Below, one piece after another: positions 33,901-41,702 of a stretch of 64,000 bases of DNA. The stretch lies in the NCBI GenBank assembly GCA_964542455.1, contig CAZIUC010000021.1, positions 1 to 64,000 on the forward strand. Direction: 5' to 3'. Each line of letters opens with the position of its first letter. Position 1 is the first letter of the stretch. Below the pieces are notes generated by a model. The model did not search any database. It was not told the origin of the DNA and saw only the letters and a program-made list of their open reading frames with translations. The position numbers and the translations under genes are program-made. Origin of the DNA: PFJX01 sp964542455. GTDB taxonomy: Bacteria; Pseudomonadota; Gammaproteobacteria; Burkholderiales; Thiobacillaceae.

Positions 33901-34073
33901 TGGCGGAAAAATCGCTGCAAGCGCAGTTCCTCATCCCGATGGCCACCAGCATCACTTTCGGCCTCGCCTTCACCACCGTGCTCGCACTGCTCTGGCTGCC
34001 CGCCATGCTGTCGCTCTATGAATCCGGACATGTGCGACTGATGCGATTCCTGGGCCGGCCGGCAAGCGTGTAA
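30948..34073 (+). CDS. RND-family efflux transporter permease
   Basis: A 1041-residue inner-membrane pump. ATG at 30948 (or 30960) is preferred to the earlier frame start, which lies inside a repeat. Twelve TM segments and two large periplasmic loops are apparent. GVIVDDAVVVGEDAYAHHK (TM4) carries the proton-relay Asp pair of RND pumps, and the second half has LSGIVVNDAIVLVEFYRHQ, the TM10-11 signature. The N-terminus FVHHPVAANLFMLILLLAGL is characteristic. The substrate cannot be deduced; it is closer to the AcrB/MdtB-like multidrug and lipid class than to metal CusA pumps, since no Met triad is evident. Confidence 0.93.
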   Translation: MTPDMKRQDLIGTFVHHPVAANLFMLILLLAGLFAVSKLNVQFFPNFNLDFVTVRVDWRGAAAEDVEEGITTPLEQKLKSVAGVKHLTSSSSQGVSSISIEFKEGTDPITAVDEVKQAVDQFRNLPQDADPPEVGRVIRYEPIAHVLLSGDSLPELRRLARQYEQELLGRGVDRVDLLGLPDEEIAITVPGKELERLGLTLDQVATRLALTNRDLPAGKLGEGEVQREVRGVNLRRDPRDYHDLPLVTEAGSRIELGQVAEITRGPRDNSVFLEVNGKPAVELLLKRAEEGNSLKAAKILNAWLADTRPKLPPSLQLSVYDETWSLIEDRIGLLLSNGAMGLVIVVFILLLFLNGRVTVWVAMGIPTAFMATLAVVWLVGGSINMISLFALIMALGVIVDDAVVVGEDAYAHHKMGEDPMYASEGGARRMFWPVIASSLTTVAAFLPLMLVSGPMGKILGDIPFIMICVLLASVVECFFILPAHLRNAFAHEGAQLGKARLWLNRTFDNFRDGPFRRAVTLAVEYRGVTIAAGLVILILAVGLLAGGRVKFTFFPTPEPQIVYANATFASGTPRPQVEAFLEHLRLSLAATEKSYGARVENKIVDRAVFSNGALSGEQRVRQGDQFASVTVELTPSEKRSIRTEAFIKDWQSHIQVPAGIESFVVVPRRQGPPGGDLVVRLAGHDAHALKLAALDLQASLRQISGVYGIEDDMPYGREQVVFNLTPAGEALGLTLDDLSRQLRAGLDGKLVQLFQDGPEEVEVRVRLPAAERASLALLERFTVRTPSGDWVPLATVAHWNTRQGFEALRHAESQLAVEVNATVNSAVANSNEILAGLAAATMPALERKYGIHWSFQGRAADQRETMADMKTGLMLGLALIYIVLAWVFGHYGWPIIIMLAIPFGLVGAITGHWIMGIDLTILSMFGLFGLSGIVVNDAIVLVEFYRHQREKGMAVKEAVVNAACLRLRAILLTSLTTIGGLSTLMAEKSLQAQFLIPMATSITFGLAFTTVLALLWLPAMLSLYESGHVRLMRFLGRPASV

Positions 34074-34083
34074 GGAGCACACC

Positions 34084-34128
34084 ATGCTCAGCGAATCCGT
34101 CCGTTTCTTCGACATCCAGGCACTGTAG
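34084..34128 (+). pseudogene. 5-prime remnant of a methyltransferase paralogue
   Basis: GGAGCACACC followed by ATG opens a 14-codon frame, MLSESVRFFDIQAL, ending in TAG supplied by a family D repeat. The first 12 residues match the start of the methyltransferase gene at 34247 (MPTESVRFFDTQ), with differences spread over several codons. It is therefore a diverged copy cut off after 36 bases, not a fresh target duplication. Confidence 0.75.
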
Positions 34129-34205
34129 GATGCGGTGAGCGCAACGAAACGCATCATGCCGCGCGTGCCAGATTGATGCGGTTCGCTGCGCTCACCACAT
34201 CCTAC
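34126..34205. repeat. Dispersed palindromic repeat, family D
   Basis: GTAGGATGCGGTGAGCGCA... to ...TGCGCTCACCACATCCTAC form the outer arms, as in the shorter copy at 36680-36714. It separates the truncated methyltransferase remnant from the intact gene. Confidence 0.8.
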
Positions 34206-34246
34206 TCAGGGTTTCGATGCCGGTTGTTTCACAGTAATCCGAACTT

Positions 34247-34840
34247 ATGCCCACTGAATCCGTTCGTTTCTTCGATACCCAGTTCCAGCGCCAGGTGAAT
34301 GCCGGCGAATTCGCACTCAACCCGTTCGAGCGGCAGGCATTGCCGTACTTGAAAGGAGAGGTGCTCGACCTCGGCTGCGGCCTCGGCAACCTCGCCTTGG
34401 AAGCCGCGCGCGCCGGTTGCCGGGTTACCGCCCTGGATGGCAGCCCCACCGGCGTTGCCCGTTTGCGCGAAACGGCCTCTTGCCTGGCTTTGCCTGTCGA
34501 TGCCCATGAAGCGGACCTGGGACATTGGGCCGCTGACCGCGATTACGACAGCATCGCCGCCATCGGCCTGTTGATGTTTTTCCCTCGTGAGCGCGCCGAA
34601 GCGCTGCTGGCCGACATCGTCGCGCATGTCCGACCGGGTGGCATGGTGGCGCTCAACGTGTTGATTGAAGGCACGACCTTCCTGGACATGTTTGAACCGG
34701 GGCACTACCACCTGTTCGCGCCCGGCGCCCTGAAAAACGCGCTGCCGGGCTGGGCCGTGCTGGCTGAATCGGTGGACCGTTTCCCGGCGCCAGGCGACAG
34801 CGAAAAGGTGTTCGAGACCGTGATCGCGAGGAAGCCGTGA
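34247..34840 (+). CDS. Class I SAM-dependent methyltransferase, TehB-like
   Basis: A 197-residue enzyme. Motif I is VLDLGCGLGNLALEAA and an acidic strand-2 end (ALDGSPTGVARL) binds S-adenosylmethionine; LLMFFPRERAEALLADIVAHVRPGGM is the usual motif II/III region. The N-terminus TESVRFFDTQFQRQ belongs to a subfamily related to tellurite resistance protein TehB. Substrate unknown. A truncated copy of its start lies 160 bases upstream. Confidence 0.88.
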   Translation: MPTESVRFFDTQFQRQVNAGEFALNPFERQALPYLKGEVLDLGCGLGNLALEAARAGCRVTALDGSPTGVARLRETASCLALPVDAHEADLGHWAADRDYDSIAAIGLLMFFPRERAEALLADIVAHVRPGGMVALNVLIEGTTFLDMFEPGHYHLFAPGALKNALPGWAVLAESVDRFPAPGDSEKVFETVIARKP

Positions 34841-34857
34841 ACAAGGCCAGCCCAAGC

Positions 34858-34888
34858 GACCCCCCCCTTTGGGAAAGGGGGGGATAGC
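34858..34888. repeat. Single family C hairpin
   Basis: The sequence CCCCCCTTTGGGAAAGGGGGGG lies in the short gap between the methyltransferase and SDR genes and is one half of a family C element. Confidence 0.8.
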
Positions 34889-34891
34889 AGC

Positions 34892-35731
34892 ATGAAATCC
34901 ATCCTCATCACCGGTTGTTCCAGCGGCATCGGCCATGCCGTGGCGCACGGGCTGAAACAACGCGGCTGGCGTGTGTTCGCCAGTGCGCGTGATGCGGACG
35001 ACGTCGCACGATTGCAGGGGGAAGGGCTGGAAAGTCCGCGTCTGGATCTGAACGACTCCGCCAGCATCCGCGCCGCCGTAGCCGAGGTTCTGGCGCGTAC
35101 CGGTGGCACCCTGGACGCCCTGTTCAACAACGGTGGTTTCGGCCAGGTAGGGGCGGTGGAAGACCTGACCCGCGACGCCCTGCGCGAGCAGTTCGAGACC
35201 AATCTGTTCGGCTGGGCGGAACTCACCAGCCAGGTTATTCCCGCCATGCGAGCCCAGGGGCGTGGTCGCATCGTCATGAACAGTTCGGTGTTGGGCTATG
35301 CCGCGTTCCCCTACCGTGGCGCCTACAACGCGGTGAAATTCGCGCTCGAAGGTTTGAGCGATACCCTGCGCATGGAACTGGCCGGCACCGGCATTTCGGT
35401 CAGCCTGGTGGAGCCCGGTCCCATTGTTTCCCAGTTCCGGGAAAACTGCCTGCCGCACTTTGAAAAGCACATCGCCTGGCGCACCAGTGTGCATCGCGCC
35501 AGCTATGAAGCGCAGCTGGCGCGCCTGAAAAATCCCGGCCCGGTGGCGCCCTTCACCCTCGGCCCGGAAGCGGTGCTGGAAAAAGTGATTCATGCCCTGG
35601 AAAGTCCGCGCCCGCGCGCCCGCTACCCCATCACCGTGCCCTCGGTGGTGTTCTGGTGGCTGAAACGGCTGCTCTCGATCCGGATGATGGACAGGCTGCT
35701 GCTGCGCGCTTCGGGTGAGGGTAAACGCTGA
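34892..35731 (+). CDS. Short-chain dehydrogenase/reductase
   Basis: A 279-residue classical SDR. The cofactor motif is ITGCSSGIGHAVA, the catalytic Ser lies in VMNSSVLGYAAFP and Tyr/Lys in YNAVKFALEGL. The usual NNAG is NNGG (FNNGGFGQVG), seen in a subgroup with 17-beta-hydroxysteroid-like oxidoreductases. A hydrophobic, basic C-terminal tail (VVFWWLKRLLSIRMMD) suggests membrane contact. Specific substrate unknown. Confidence 0.88.
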   Translation: MKSILITGCSSGIGHAVAHGLKQRGWRVFASARDADDVARLQGEGLESPRLDLNDSASIRAAVAEVLARTGGTLDALFNNGGFGQVGAVEDLTRDALREQFETNLFGWAELTSQVIPAMRAQGRGRIVMNSSVLGYAAFPYRGAYNAVKFALEGLSDTLRMELAGTGISVSLVEPGPIVSQFRENCLPHFEKHIAWRTSVHRASYEAQLARLKNPGPVAPFTLGPEAVLEKVIHALESPRPRARYPITVPSVVFWWLKRLLSIRMMDRLLLRASGEGKR

Positions 35732-35773
35732 GGGCTGCTATCCTCTCGTTCAGTTTCGCTTCGACCCGAATCC

Positions 35774-36562
35774 ATGTTTTCCGCTTTCCCCGACTGGCGC
35801 CGGCGCCTGCACGACCCCATCGCCAGCAGTCTGCTGTTTTCGCTGAGCCTGCATCTGGCCTTGCTGGCATTGGTGCAACCCGCGCCTGGTGGCCGCGCGA
35901 TGGAAACGATGGTGATCAATGCGCGCCTGGAGCTTCCCGCGCCGGAGATACCGTCGACCGCGCCGCAAGTCGTTCCGGAACCCGAGCCGGAGCCTCACGC
36001 AGTGGTGGTGGCAAAGCCTGACGTACCGCCTGTCATGGCGCCGCAGCCCTTGCTGACCAGCAGCGTGCCTTCTCCGGCGCCTCCCCTGCCGGTTTCCCCC
36101 ACGCCTGTCGAGCCGGCGCCTGTCTCCACGCCCAAACCCGAACCGGCGGCCGCGCCGGTCAGTCCGCCGGTAGCAAAATCGGCCAGCGCGTCCGCCACGG
36201 CGGCCGTCGGCGCTACAACGCCGCACGCCGGGCCGAGCGTGCCACTCAGCATCGGCATTGACAGCACCTGGTATGTCGCGCGCCAGGTGGATATGCATGC
36301 CCGCGCGCAAGGCAATATCGTTCCCGACTATCCGGAGCAGGCGCGGCGGCGCAATCAGGAAGGCACCCTCAAGCTGATGGTGAAGATCGACGATCTCGGC
36401 CGGGTGCGCGATGTGGAAGTGGTCGAGGCGGATTTGCCCGGTGTGTTCGACGAAGCCGCGCTGGAAGCCTTCCGCAATGCCCGTTTTCACCCCGCCATGA
36501 AGGACGGCCATCCGGTTCGCTATCAGGCGTATATCCGGGTGGTGTTCAAGTTGCGGGATTGA
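35774..36562 (+). CDS. TonB-like energy-transducing protein
   Basis: A 262-residue protein with an N-terminal TM (about 19-36, SLLFSLSLHLALLALVQ), a Pro/Glu/Ala-rich spacer spanning the periplasm (about 50-150), and a C-terminal TonB domain (about 180-262) with YPEQARRRNQEGTLKLMVKID, FDEAALEAFRNARFHPA and YIRVVFKL. It has no exbB/exbD neighbours, so it is either an orphan TonB or a TonB-fold protein used by another system. Confidence 0.85.
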   Translation: MFSAFPDWRRRLHDPIASSLLFSLSLHLALLALVQPAPGGRAMETMVINARLELPAPEIPSTAPQVVPEPEPEPHAVVVAKPDVPPVMAPQPLLTSSVPSPAPPLPVSPTPVEPAPVSTPKPEPAAAPVSPPVAKSASASATAAVGATTPHAGPSVPLSIGIDSTWYVARQVDMHARAQGNIVPDYPEQARRRNQEGTLKLMVKIDDLGRVRDVEVVEADLPGVFDEAALEAFRNARFHPAMKDGHPVRYQAYIRVVFKLRD

Positions 36563-36568
36563 AGCTGT

Positions 36569-36655
36569 GTAGCGCCGGCTGAGCGTGGTTGTTGCCGCTT
36601 CAGCGGCTTACAACCACGGCCTATCCCTTGCGGGTATCCAGCCGGCTGTTTTGGG
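36569..36655. repeat. Family A repeat interrupted by another palindrome
   Basis: The outer sequence GTAGCGCCGGCTG ... CAGCCGGCTG is that of family A. The middle holds an inserted palindrome with arms CGTGGTTGT and ACAACCACG around TGCCGCTTCAGCGGCT, so one element has landed in another. Confidence 0.7.
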
Positions 36656-36679
36656 TTGCAAAGGCGAGTCGGCAGGAAC

Positions 36680-36714
36680 GTAGGATGTGGTTCGCTGCGC
36701 TCACCACATCCTAC
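36680..36714. repeat. Dispersed palindromic repeat, family D
   Basis: Perfect 12-base arms GTAGGATGTGGT (36680-36691) and ACCACATCCTAC (36703-36714) enclose an 11-base loop. Between the convergent TonB-like and DctP genes it may end transcription on both strands. Confidence 0.85.
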
Positions 36715-36731
36715 GGCGCTGATCACGGCAC

Positions 36732-37814
36732 CTATTTCGCGTAATACAAAAAATTCTCGTAAGAAGACTCGGCCACCCGGAACCACTGGATCTGGCTGTC
36801 GCGGAATTTCTTCCACTCGCGGTAGATGCGCGCGAAATCAGGGTTTTTCGCGGCTTCGGCGTCATACAGTTTGAAAGACGCGGTACGCGCGGCTTTCATG
36901 ATGTCCTTGGGGTAGGCGTGCAGCTTCACTCCCTGTCTCATCAGGCGCATCAGCGCCTGCGGGTTCTTGAAGTCATATTCCGCCAGCATGTTGACGTTGG
37001 CTTCGGCGCAAGCGGTTTCAAAGGCCTGTTTGTAAGCCTCCGGCAGTTCATTCCATTTCGCGCTGTTGACGTAGAAAGACAACTGCGGACCGCCTTCCCA
37101 CCAGCCGGGGTAGTAGTAGTGCTTGGCGATCTTGTGGAAGCCGAGTTTTTCATCATCGTAGGGGCCCACCCATTCGGCCGCGTCGAGGGCGCCGCGTTCC
37201 AGAGAAGGGTAGATGTCGCCACCGGCCAGGGTCTGCGGCACCGCGCCAAGCTGCGCCATGATCTGGCCGCCGATGCCGGGAATGCGCATCTTAAGACCCT
37301 TGAGATCGGCCAGCGATTTGAGTTCCTTGCGGAACCAGCCGCCCATCTGCACGCCGGTATTGCCGCCGGGGAACTGCACGATGTTGTATTTCCCGAACAG
37401 CTCGCGCATCAGCTTGATGCCACCACCGAAATACATCCAGGCGTTTTGTTGCCGCGCGGTCAGGCCGAAGGGCAGGGCGCAGTCGAAAGCAAATGCCATG
37501 TTCTTGCCGACATAGTAATAACTGGCCGAGTGGCCGCATTCCACAGTGCCCTGTTGCACCGCATCCAGCACCTGAAGGCCAGGCACCAGTTCGCCACCGG
37601 CATGCACACGCAACTGGAACTTGCCGCCGGTGATCTTGTGCAAGCGGTCCGCGAGAAGGTCCGAGGCGCCGTAAATGGTATCCAGGCTCTTGGGAAAGCT
37701 GGAGGCCAGGTGCCATTTGATCGCGGGGCCATCGGCAAACGCCTTCGGGGCCAGCGCGCTGGCAGCCAGGCCCAGGCCGGCACCGGCGCCTTTCAGAAAT
37801 GCGCGTCGTTGCAT
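36732..37814 (-). CDS. TRAP transporter solute-binding protein, DctP family, Tat-exported
   Basis: A 360-residue periplasmic binding protein. ATG at 37814 has AAAGGAG upstream; an earlier frame start lies in a repeat. The N-terminus MQRRAFLKGAGAGLGLAASA is a textbook Tat signal. The mature protein shows the DctP features AIKWHLASSFPKSLDTIYGA, FPGGNTGVQMGGWFRKE and LKGLKMRIPGIGGQIMAQLG with the conserved Arg that holds the substrate carboxylate. It resembles TakP-type proteins that bind 2-oxoacids. No DctQ/DctM membrane genes are adjacent, so it is an orphan. Confidence 0.92.
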   Translation of the reverse strand: MQRRAFLKGAGAGLGLAASALAPKAFADGPAIKWHLASSFPKSLDTIYGASDLLADRLHKITGGKFQLRVHAGGELVPGLQVLDAVQQGTVECGHSASYYYVGKNMAFAFDCALPFGLTARQQNAWMYFGGGIKLMRELFGKYNIVQFPGGNTGVQMGGWFRKELKSLADLKGLKMRIPGIGGQIMAQLGAVPQTLAGGDIYPSLERGALDAAEWVGPYDDEKLGFHKIAKHYYYPGWWEGGPQLSFYVNSAKWNELPEAYKQAFETACAEANVNMLAEYDFKNPQALMRLMRQGVKLHAYPKDIMKAARTASFKLYDAEAAKNPDFARIYREWKKFRDSQIQWFRVAESSYENFLYYAK

Positions 37815-37873
37815 GAGGGTGCTCCTTTGGGGGGTATCGGTTGGATCGAGAGGAAACATTTCAAGGGGCGGCT

Positions 37874-37977
37874 TCCCCCTTTTGCAAAGGAGGAATGAGG
37901 GGGATTCGGCGACGCTCACGGGGGTGTAAACCTTGGAAAAATCCCCCCTAGCCCCCCTTTGGGAAAGGGGGGAACTA
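37874..37977. repeat. Dispersed repeat, family C, paired hairpins
   Basis: CCCCCTTTTGCAAAGGAGG-type and CCCCCCTTTGGGAAAGGGGGG hairpins face each other across a unique middle. The element fills the gap between the Fur-family gene and the DctP gene. Confidence 0.8.
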
Positions 37978-37978
37978 T

Positions 37979-38425
37979 TCAGGCCGCCACCTGCGCCATT
38001 TCACGCGGGCGAATCCGCACGATGACGTCGATACTGTCCGCCACCATGCCTTCCGGCAGCGCGGGCATGCCGGCGAGGTGCAGGTTGTCATCACAGATGT
38101 CGGTCAGTTCGCCGCTGGCCATGTTGTAGAAATGATGATGCGGCTCGGTGTTCGGGTCATAGAAAACCCGGCTGGGGTCCACGATCACTTCGCGTATCAG
38201 CTTTTTTTCCAGGAACAGGCGCAAGGAGTTGTACACCGTCGCCTTGGAAACCTCGCTGTAGCGCGCATTGACGATGGACAACAGTTGATCGGCGGAAAGA
38301 TGCTCGTGGCGAGAGAACAATACTCCGGCAATCTCGATGCGTTGGTGGGTGGGCGCAATGCCGTGATCCCGCAGCAAATCGGCTATTTCACCCCGCTGCA
38401 TCGGGGCACGTAATCGTATGGGCAT
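37979..38425 (-). CDS. Fur-family transcriptional regulator, Irr/PerR-like
   Basis: A 148-residue regulator. ATG 38425 is preferred because ACAGGA lies seven bases upstream; ATG 38458 lacks a ribosome site. The winged helix reads HGIAPTHQRIEIAGVLF and VSKATVYNSLRLFLEKKLI, and the dimer/metal domain has EPHHHFYNMASGELTDI. It lacks the C-terminal CxxC zinc pairs of classical Fur. HHHFYN is shared with Irr-like members. Iron, haem or peroxide is the likely signal. Confidence 0.9.
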   Translation of the reverse strand: MPIRLRAPMQRGEIADLLRDHGIAPTHQRIEIAGVLFSRHEHLSADQLLSIVNARYSEVSKATVYNSLRLFLEKKLIREVIVDPSRVFYDPNTEPHHHFYNMASGELTDICDDNLHLAGMPALPEGMVADSIDVIVRIRPREMAQVAA

Positions 38426-38482
38426 GAACATTCCTGTCGGTATATTGAGTGACGTCATTTTAGAAACATGCTTAAACGCTGT

Positions 38483-39568
38483 CTAACTCTGGATTGGCCT
38501 GGTTGGATTTGGTTTCCATCTATATGGCGCGGTTTCGACAGATACCGCCGTCGCCAGCATGTGATGCAGCAACACTTCGGCCGCCGCCGGGGCCATGGTC
38601 ACGCCGTAACGGAAATGGCCGCTGTTCACATAGAGATTTTCCAGCCTGGGGTGCCGGCCTATGGTCGGTACGTTGCCCACCGAACCTGGGCGCAAACCGG
38701 CCCATTGGGTGACGATTTCCGCCTGGCGCAAAGCTGGTATCAAGGTGTGGGCGAAATCCAGCAGTTCCGTTCGCGCCTGTGTCGTGGTGGTCTGGTCGAA
38801 CCCCACCTGTTCCAACGTGCTACCGACCAGGATGTGGCCGTCCGCGCGCGGCACCAGATAATGCCCACGCCGGTAGACCACACCAGGGAGCAGACCCGGT
38901 TCCGCCTTGAGCAACACGATCTGACCCCGCACCGGGGCGATCTCGGGCGGGTCGCCCAACGCCGCCAGCAAGTCGCCGGTCCATGCACCCGCCGTCACCA
39001 CCACGCTGTCGGCGCTGAATACGCCACTCGGCGTTTCCACACCCGTTACCCGGGCGCCATCGGTCAGCAAGCGCGTGGCCGGCGTGTGCTCATGTAGCGC
39101 GATGCCGGCCCGCAACACCGCTACGCGCAAGGCCCGCATGATGCGGGGGTTGCGCGCCTGCGCCACGTTCGGCAGCCAGATGCTGTCTTGATTTCCCAAA
39201 TGGGCCAGCGCCGCGGGCAGTCCCGTAACGGGCTCGTCATGCGCCATGCACCAGGTCAGAGCGGCGGCAAGTTGCTCCACCTCCAGTACCGCCATGCCAC
39301 AGGCCAGGTATTCTGAATCGACGCCGCTCGCCGCTTGCAAACGTTTCGCCCACTCGGGCCACAACGCACGACCGCGCAACGCCAGGGCATTGACTTCCGG
39401 CCCATAGTTCCAGGGCGGCAGCAGCGACAGAATGCCCGCTCCCGCCCAGGAAGACTCCCGTCCCGTGGCGCCCTGTTCCAGTACGCGTACTTCCAGGCCG
39501 GCCTGGCGGAGCATGAACGCGGATAGCAGGCCATTGATGCCGCCGCCAAGAATGAGACAGGAAGTCAT
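38483..39568 (-). CDS. thiO: FAD-dependent glycine oxidase ThiO
   Basis: A 361-residue DAO-family flavoenzyme. ATG at 39568 opens directly onto the FAD motif LILGGGINGLLSAFMLRQAGL, and GATGRESSWAGAGILSLLPPWNYG is the ThiO signature. QWAGLRPGSVGNVPTIG and LYVNSGHFRYGVTMAPAAAE close the fold. ThiO makes dehydroglycine for the thiazole half of thiamine. No other thi gene is in the window. Confidence 0.9.
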   Translation of the reverse strand: MTSCLILGGGINGLLSAFMLRQAGLEVRVLEQGATGRESSWAGAGILSLLPPWNYGPEVNALALRGRALWPEWAKRLQAASGVDSEYLACGMAVLEVEQLAAALTWCMAHDEPVTGLPAALAHLGNQDSIWLPNVAQARNPRIMRALRVAVLRAGIALHEHTPATRLLTDGARVTGVETPSGVFSADSVVVTAGAWTGDLLAALGDPPEIAPVRGQIVLLKAEPGLLPGVVYRRGHYLVPRADGHILVGSTLEQVGFDQTTTTQARTELLDFAHTLIPALRQAEIVTQWAGLRPGSVGNVPTIGRHPRLENLYVNSGHFRYGVTMAPAAAEVLLHHMLATAVSVETAPYRWKPNPTRPIQS

Positions 39569-39613
39569 GGTGGGTAATCGCTTCTGGGTTGTGACTGCAA
39601 GGGGATGCAACCA

Positions 39614-39716
39614 GTAGGTCAGGTTGCGGCTGTATCGCTACCTGACGGTCGTTCCATCAATCTGGAAGTTTGATCGTGAATCGTCAGGTAGCGGCTATCG
39701 CCGCAACCTGACCTAC
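39614..39716. repeat. Dispersed palindromic repeat, family B
   Basis: GTAGGTCAGGTTGCGGC to GCCGCAACCTGACCTAC outer arms, with inner CTACCTGACG / CGTCAGGTAG. It lies between the divergent thiO and pilus operon. Confidence 0.9.
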
Positions 39717-39844
39717 GAAGGCACATGGATGCGCCGTTCATCGTGGGAGAATCGCCGCTCATCCTTCGCCTGCTGCCAGGCGGCCACGGCACGGCTAGCA
39801 TAGCAGAGCCGAAACAACACAGCCCATCGGGAGAACCCGGCACC

Positions 39845-40471
39845 ATGCGCCACACCTTGGCAAACACCTCGCAACGCGGCCTCAGTCTGATCGAACTGCT
39901 GGTCACCATGAGTATCGCCGTGATTCTGCTCACTATTGGTGTGCCTTCGTTTGTTGACATGATTACTTCCAATACGGCAACCAGCTATGCAAACGATTTG
40001 CTGGCCGATATCAATTACGCGCGCAGTGAAGCAATAACGCGAGGCACCCGGGTAGTCGTGTGCAAAGGGGCGGCGACCGCGGTGGGCTCGGATTGTGCAA
40101 CCGGGAATTGGGAGGACGGCTGGAAGGTGTTCGAGGATTGCAATGACAATCAAACAATCGATAACGCAACCTGCCCAGACCGGAATGCTGATGGGGCGGC
40201 AGATAACGAAGAAGTGCTTCGAGTTCATGCCGCATTGTCCGCCGGGTGGACACTACGAGGTAATAACAATGTCACCAATAGAATAACTTTTCTGCCAGAT
40301 GGCCGCACCAATAACAATGGAACATTGGTGGCCTGCAAGGGAGGAGTGCGCAATGTCGGGAATCAGACCCGCTCTTCCGCGGTGGTCGTCAATGTAACCG
40401 GCCGGGCCAGAGTTTCTCCGGATGGCAATGGCGACGGCATTCCCGATGACGCAACCGCCTGCACATTCTAA
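39845..40471 (+). CDS. fimT: Type IV pilus minor pseudopilin FimT/GspH
   Basis: A 208-residue prepilin. ATG at 39845 gives a short leader ending QRG, cut before LSLIELLVTMSIAVILLTIGVPSF, the class III signal with Glu at position 5. The C-terminal part (YANDLLADINYARSEAITRGTRVVVC) is GspH/FimT. FimT has been linked to DNA binding in natural transformation. It is first of a six-gene minor pilin operon. Confidence 0.92.
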   Translation: MRHTLANTSQRGLSLIELLVTMSIAVILLTIGVPSFVDMITSNTATSYANDLLADINYARSEAITRGTRVVVCKGAATAVGSDCATGNWEDGWKVFEDCNDNQTIDNATCPDRNADGAADNEEVLRVHAALSAGWTLRGNNNVTNRITFLPDGRTNNNGTLVACKGGVRNVGNQTRSSAVVVNVTGRARVSPDGNGDGIPDDATACTF

Positions 40472-40485
40472 GTAAGATATCAGCG

Positions 40486-41001
40486 ATGGAATTACGCACG
40501 GAAATGCACAATCTACCAGTCCCGATCGGCAGACAATCCGGTCTCACCCTGCTGGAAATAATGATCACGGTGGTCATCCTTTCCCTCGGATTGCTCGGCT
40601 TGGCCGGCCTGCAAATGACCGGGCTGAAAAACAATCGCAATGCCTATTACAATACCGTTGCCGCGCAGATGGCACAGGATTTGGCGGAACGTATCAAAGC
40701 GGATCAAGCAGGTGCGAAAGCCAATACCTACGACAATTTCTCGAAAGCCGCCGATATGACTAAATGCGATGTGGCGAATCCAACCTTCTCCGACCGTGCG
40801 GCTTGTCTTGTCGCCAATCTGCCCGGTGGCCAGTCTCTTGTGACGAAGCGGTCCGATACGCCAAAAACTTTCTATGTCGCGATACGCTGGACGGATCTCG
40901 AACTGGGCGCCAATACCGGTTGGTCAGGCGCCAACGCGATCGCGGCCTGTGGTGCCACCGCCGCTGGCACCAACTGCTACTACAACGTATTCATGCCATG
41001 A
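40486..41001 (+). CDS. pilV: Type IV pilus minor pilin PilV
   Basis: A 171-residue prepilin with leader ending RQSG, then LTLLEIMITVVILSLGLLGLAGLQ, the PilV-type N-terminus, and NAYYNTVAAQMAQDLAERIKAD, typical of the family. It helps prime pilus assembly together with PilW, PilX and PilY1. Its stop overlaps the pilW start (ATGA). Confidence 0.92.
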   Translation: MELRTEMHNLPVPIGRQSGLTLLEIMITVVILSLGLLGLAGLQMTGLKNNRNAYYNTVAAQMAQDLAERIKADQAGAKANTYDNFSKAADMTKCDVANPTFSDRAACLVANLPGGQSLVTKRSDTPKTFYVAIRWTDLELGANTGWSGANAIAACGATAAGTNCYYNVFMP

Positions 41002-41702
41002 AACACGTCGTATTCACGCGCCCACAATCCGGCCTCTCGCTGATAGAACTCATGGTCGCCATCACCCTGGGGCTCATGATTACCACGACCCTGGGCTACA
41101 TCCTGATGGGCAGTCGTTCCACCTACCGCACCCAGGACGCCAGCGCCAGAGTGCAGGACACGGGCCGTTTCGCGCTGGGCTTCATCGGTCGTCAATTACG
41201 CTCTGCGGGGCGCGTCGATATCTCGCCGCTTGCCAGTGCTGTGGTGGTGCCTGTCACTGAACCGATAAGGCCCAGCACGGCCGCCACCTTGCCCAGCAAC
41301 GCGACTCAGTTGACGGTGGAATATCAGGATACTCAAGATTGCAATGGCAATGGAGTGGCCAGCGTAATCAACCAGATCAGTCTGGATGGCAATAGGCAAT
41401 TGCAATGCCTGGGTAATGGTTCGGTCAATTCACAACCTTTTGCCGAGGAAGTGGAGGAGCTTCAATTCCGTTATACCAACGGCAATGGTATGTGGACGGC
41501 GACGCCAACGCCTCCGGTTGTGGCGGTCGAGGTTTGTATCAGGGTACGCTCGTTTGCCAATGGTGTGGTCAATACAACGCAAACGATAAGAGATTGCGCG
41601 GGTAATAACTTTACCCCCAACCCGGCCGACACTCGTCTGCGTCGAACTTTTACCTCCGTGTTCGCCTTGCGTAACAATATCAATACGCTGCCGACCCCAT
41701 GA
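40998..41702 (+). CDS. pilW: Type IV pilus minor pilin PilW
   Basis: A 234-residue prepilin starting at the ATGA overlap with pilV. Leader ends PQSG, then LSLIELMVAITLGLMITTTLGYILMGS. ASARVQDTGRFALGFIGRQLRSAG is the conserved PilW stretch. It overlaps pilX by four bases. Confidence 0.92.
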   Translation: MKHVVFTRPQSGLSLIELMVAITLGLMITTTLGYILMGSRSTYRTQDASARVQDTGRFALGFIGRQLRSAGRVDISPLASAVVVPVTEPIRPSTAATLPSNATQLTVEYQDTQDCNGNGVASVINQISLDGNRQLQCLGNGSVNSQPFAEEVEELQFRYTNGNGMWTATPTPPVVAVEVCIRVRSFANGVVNTTQTIRDCAGNNFTPNPADTRLRRTFTSVFALRNNINTLPTP

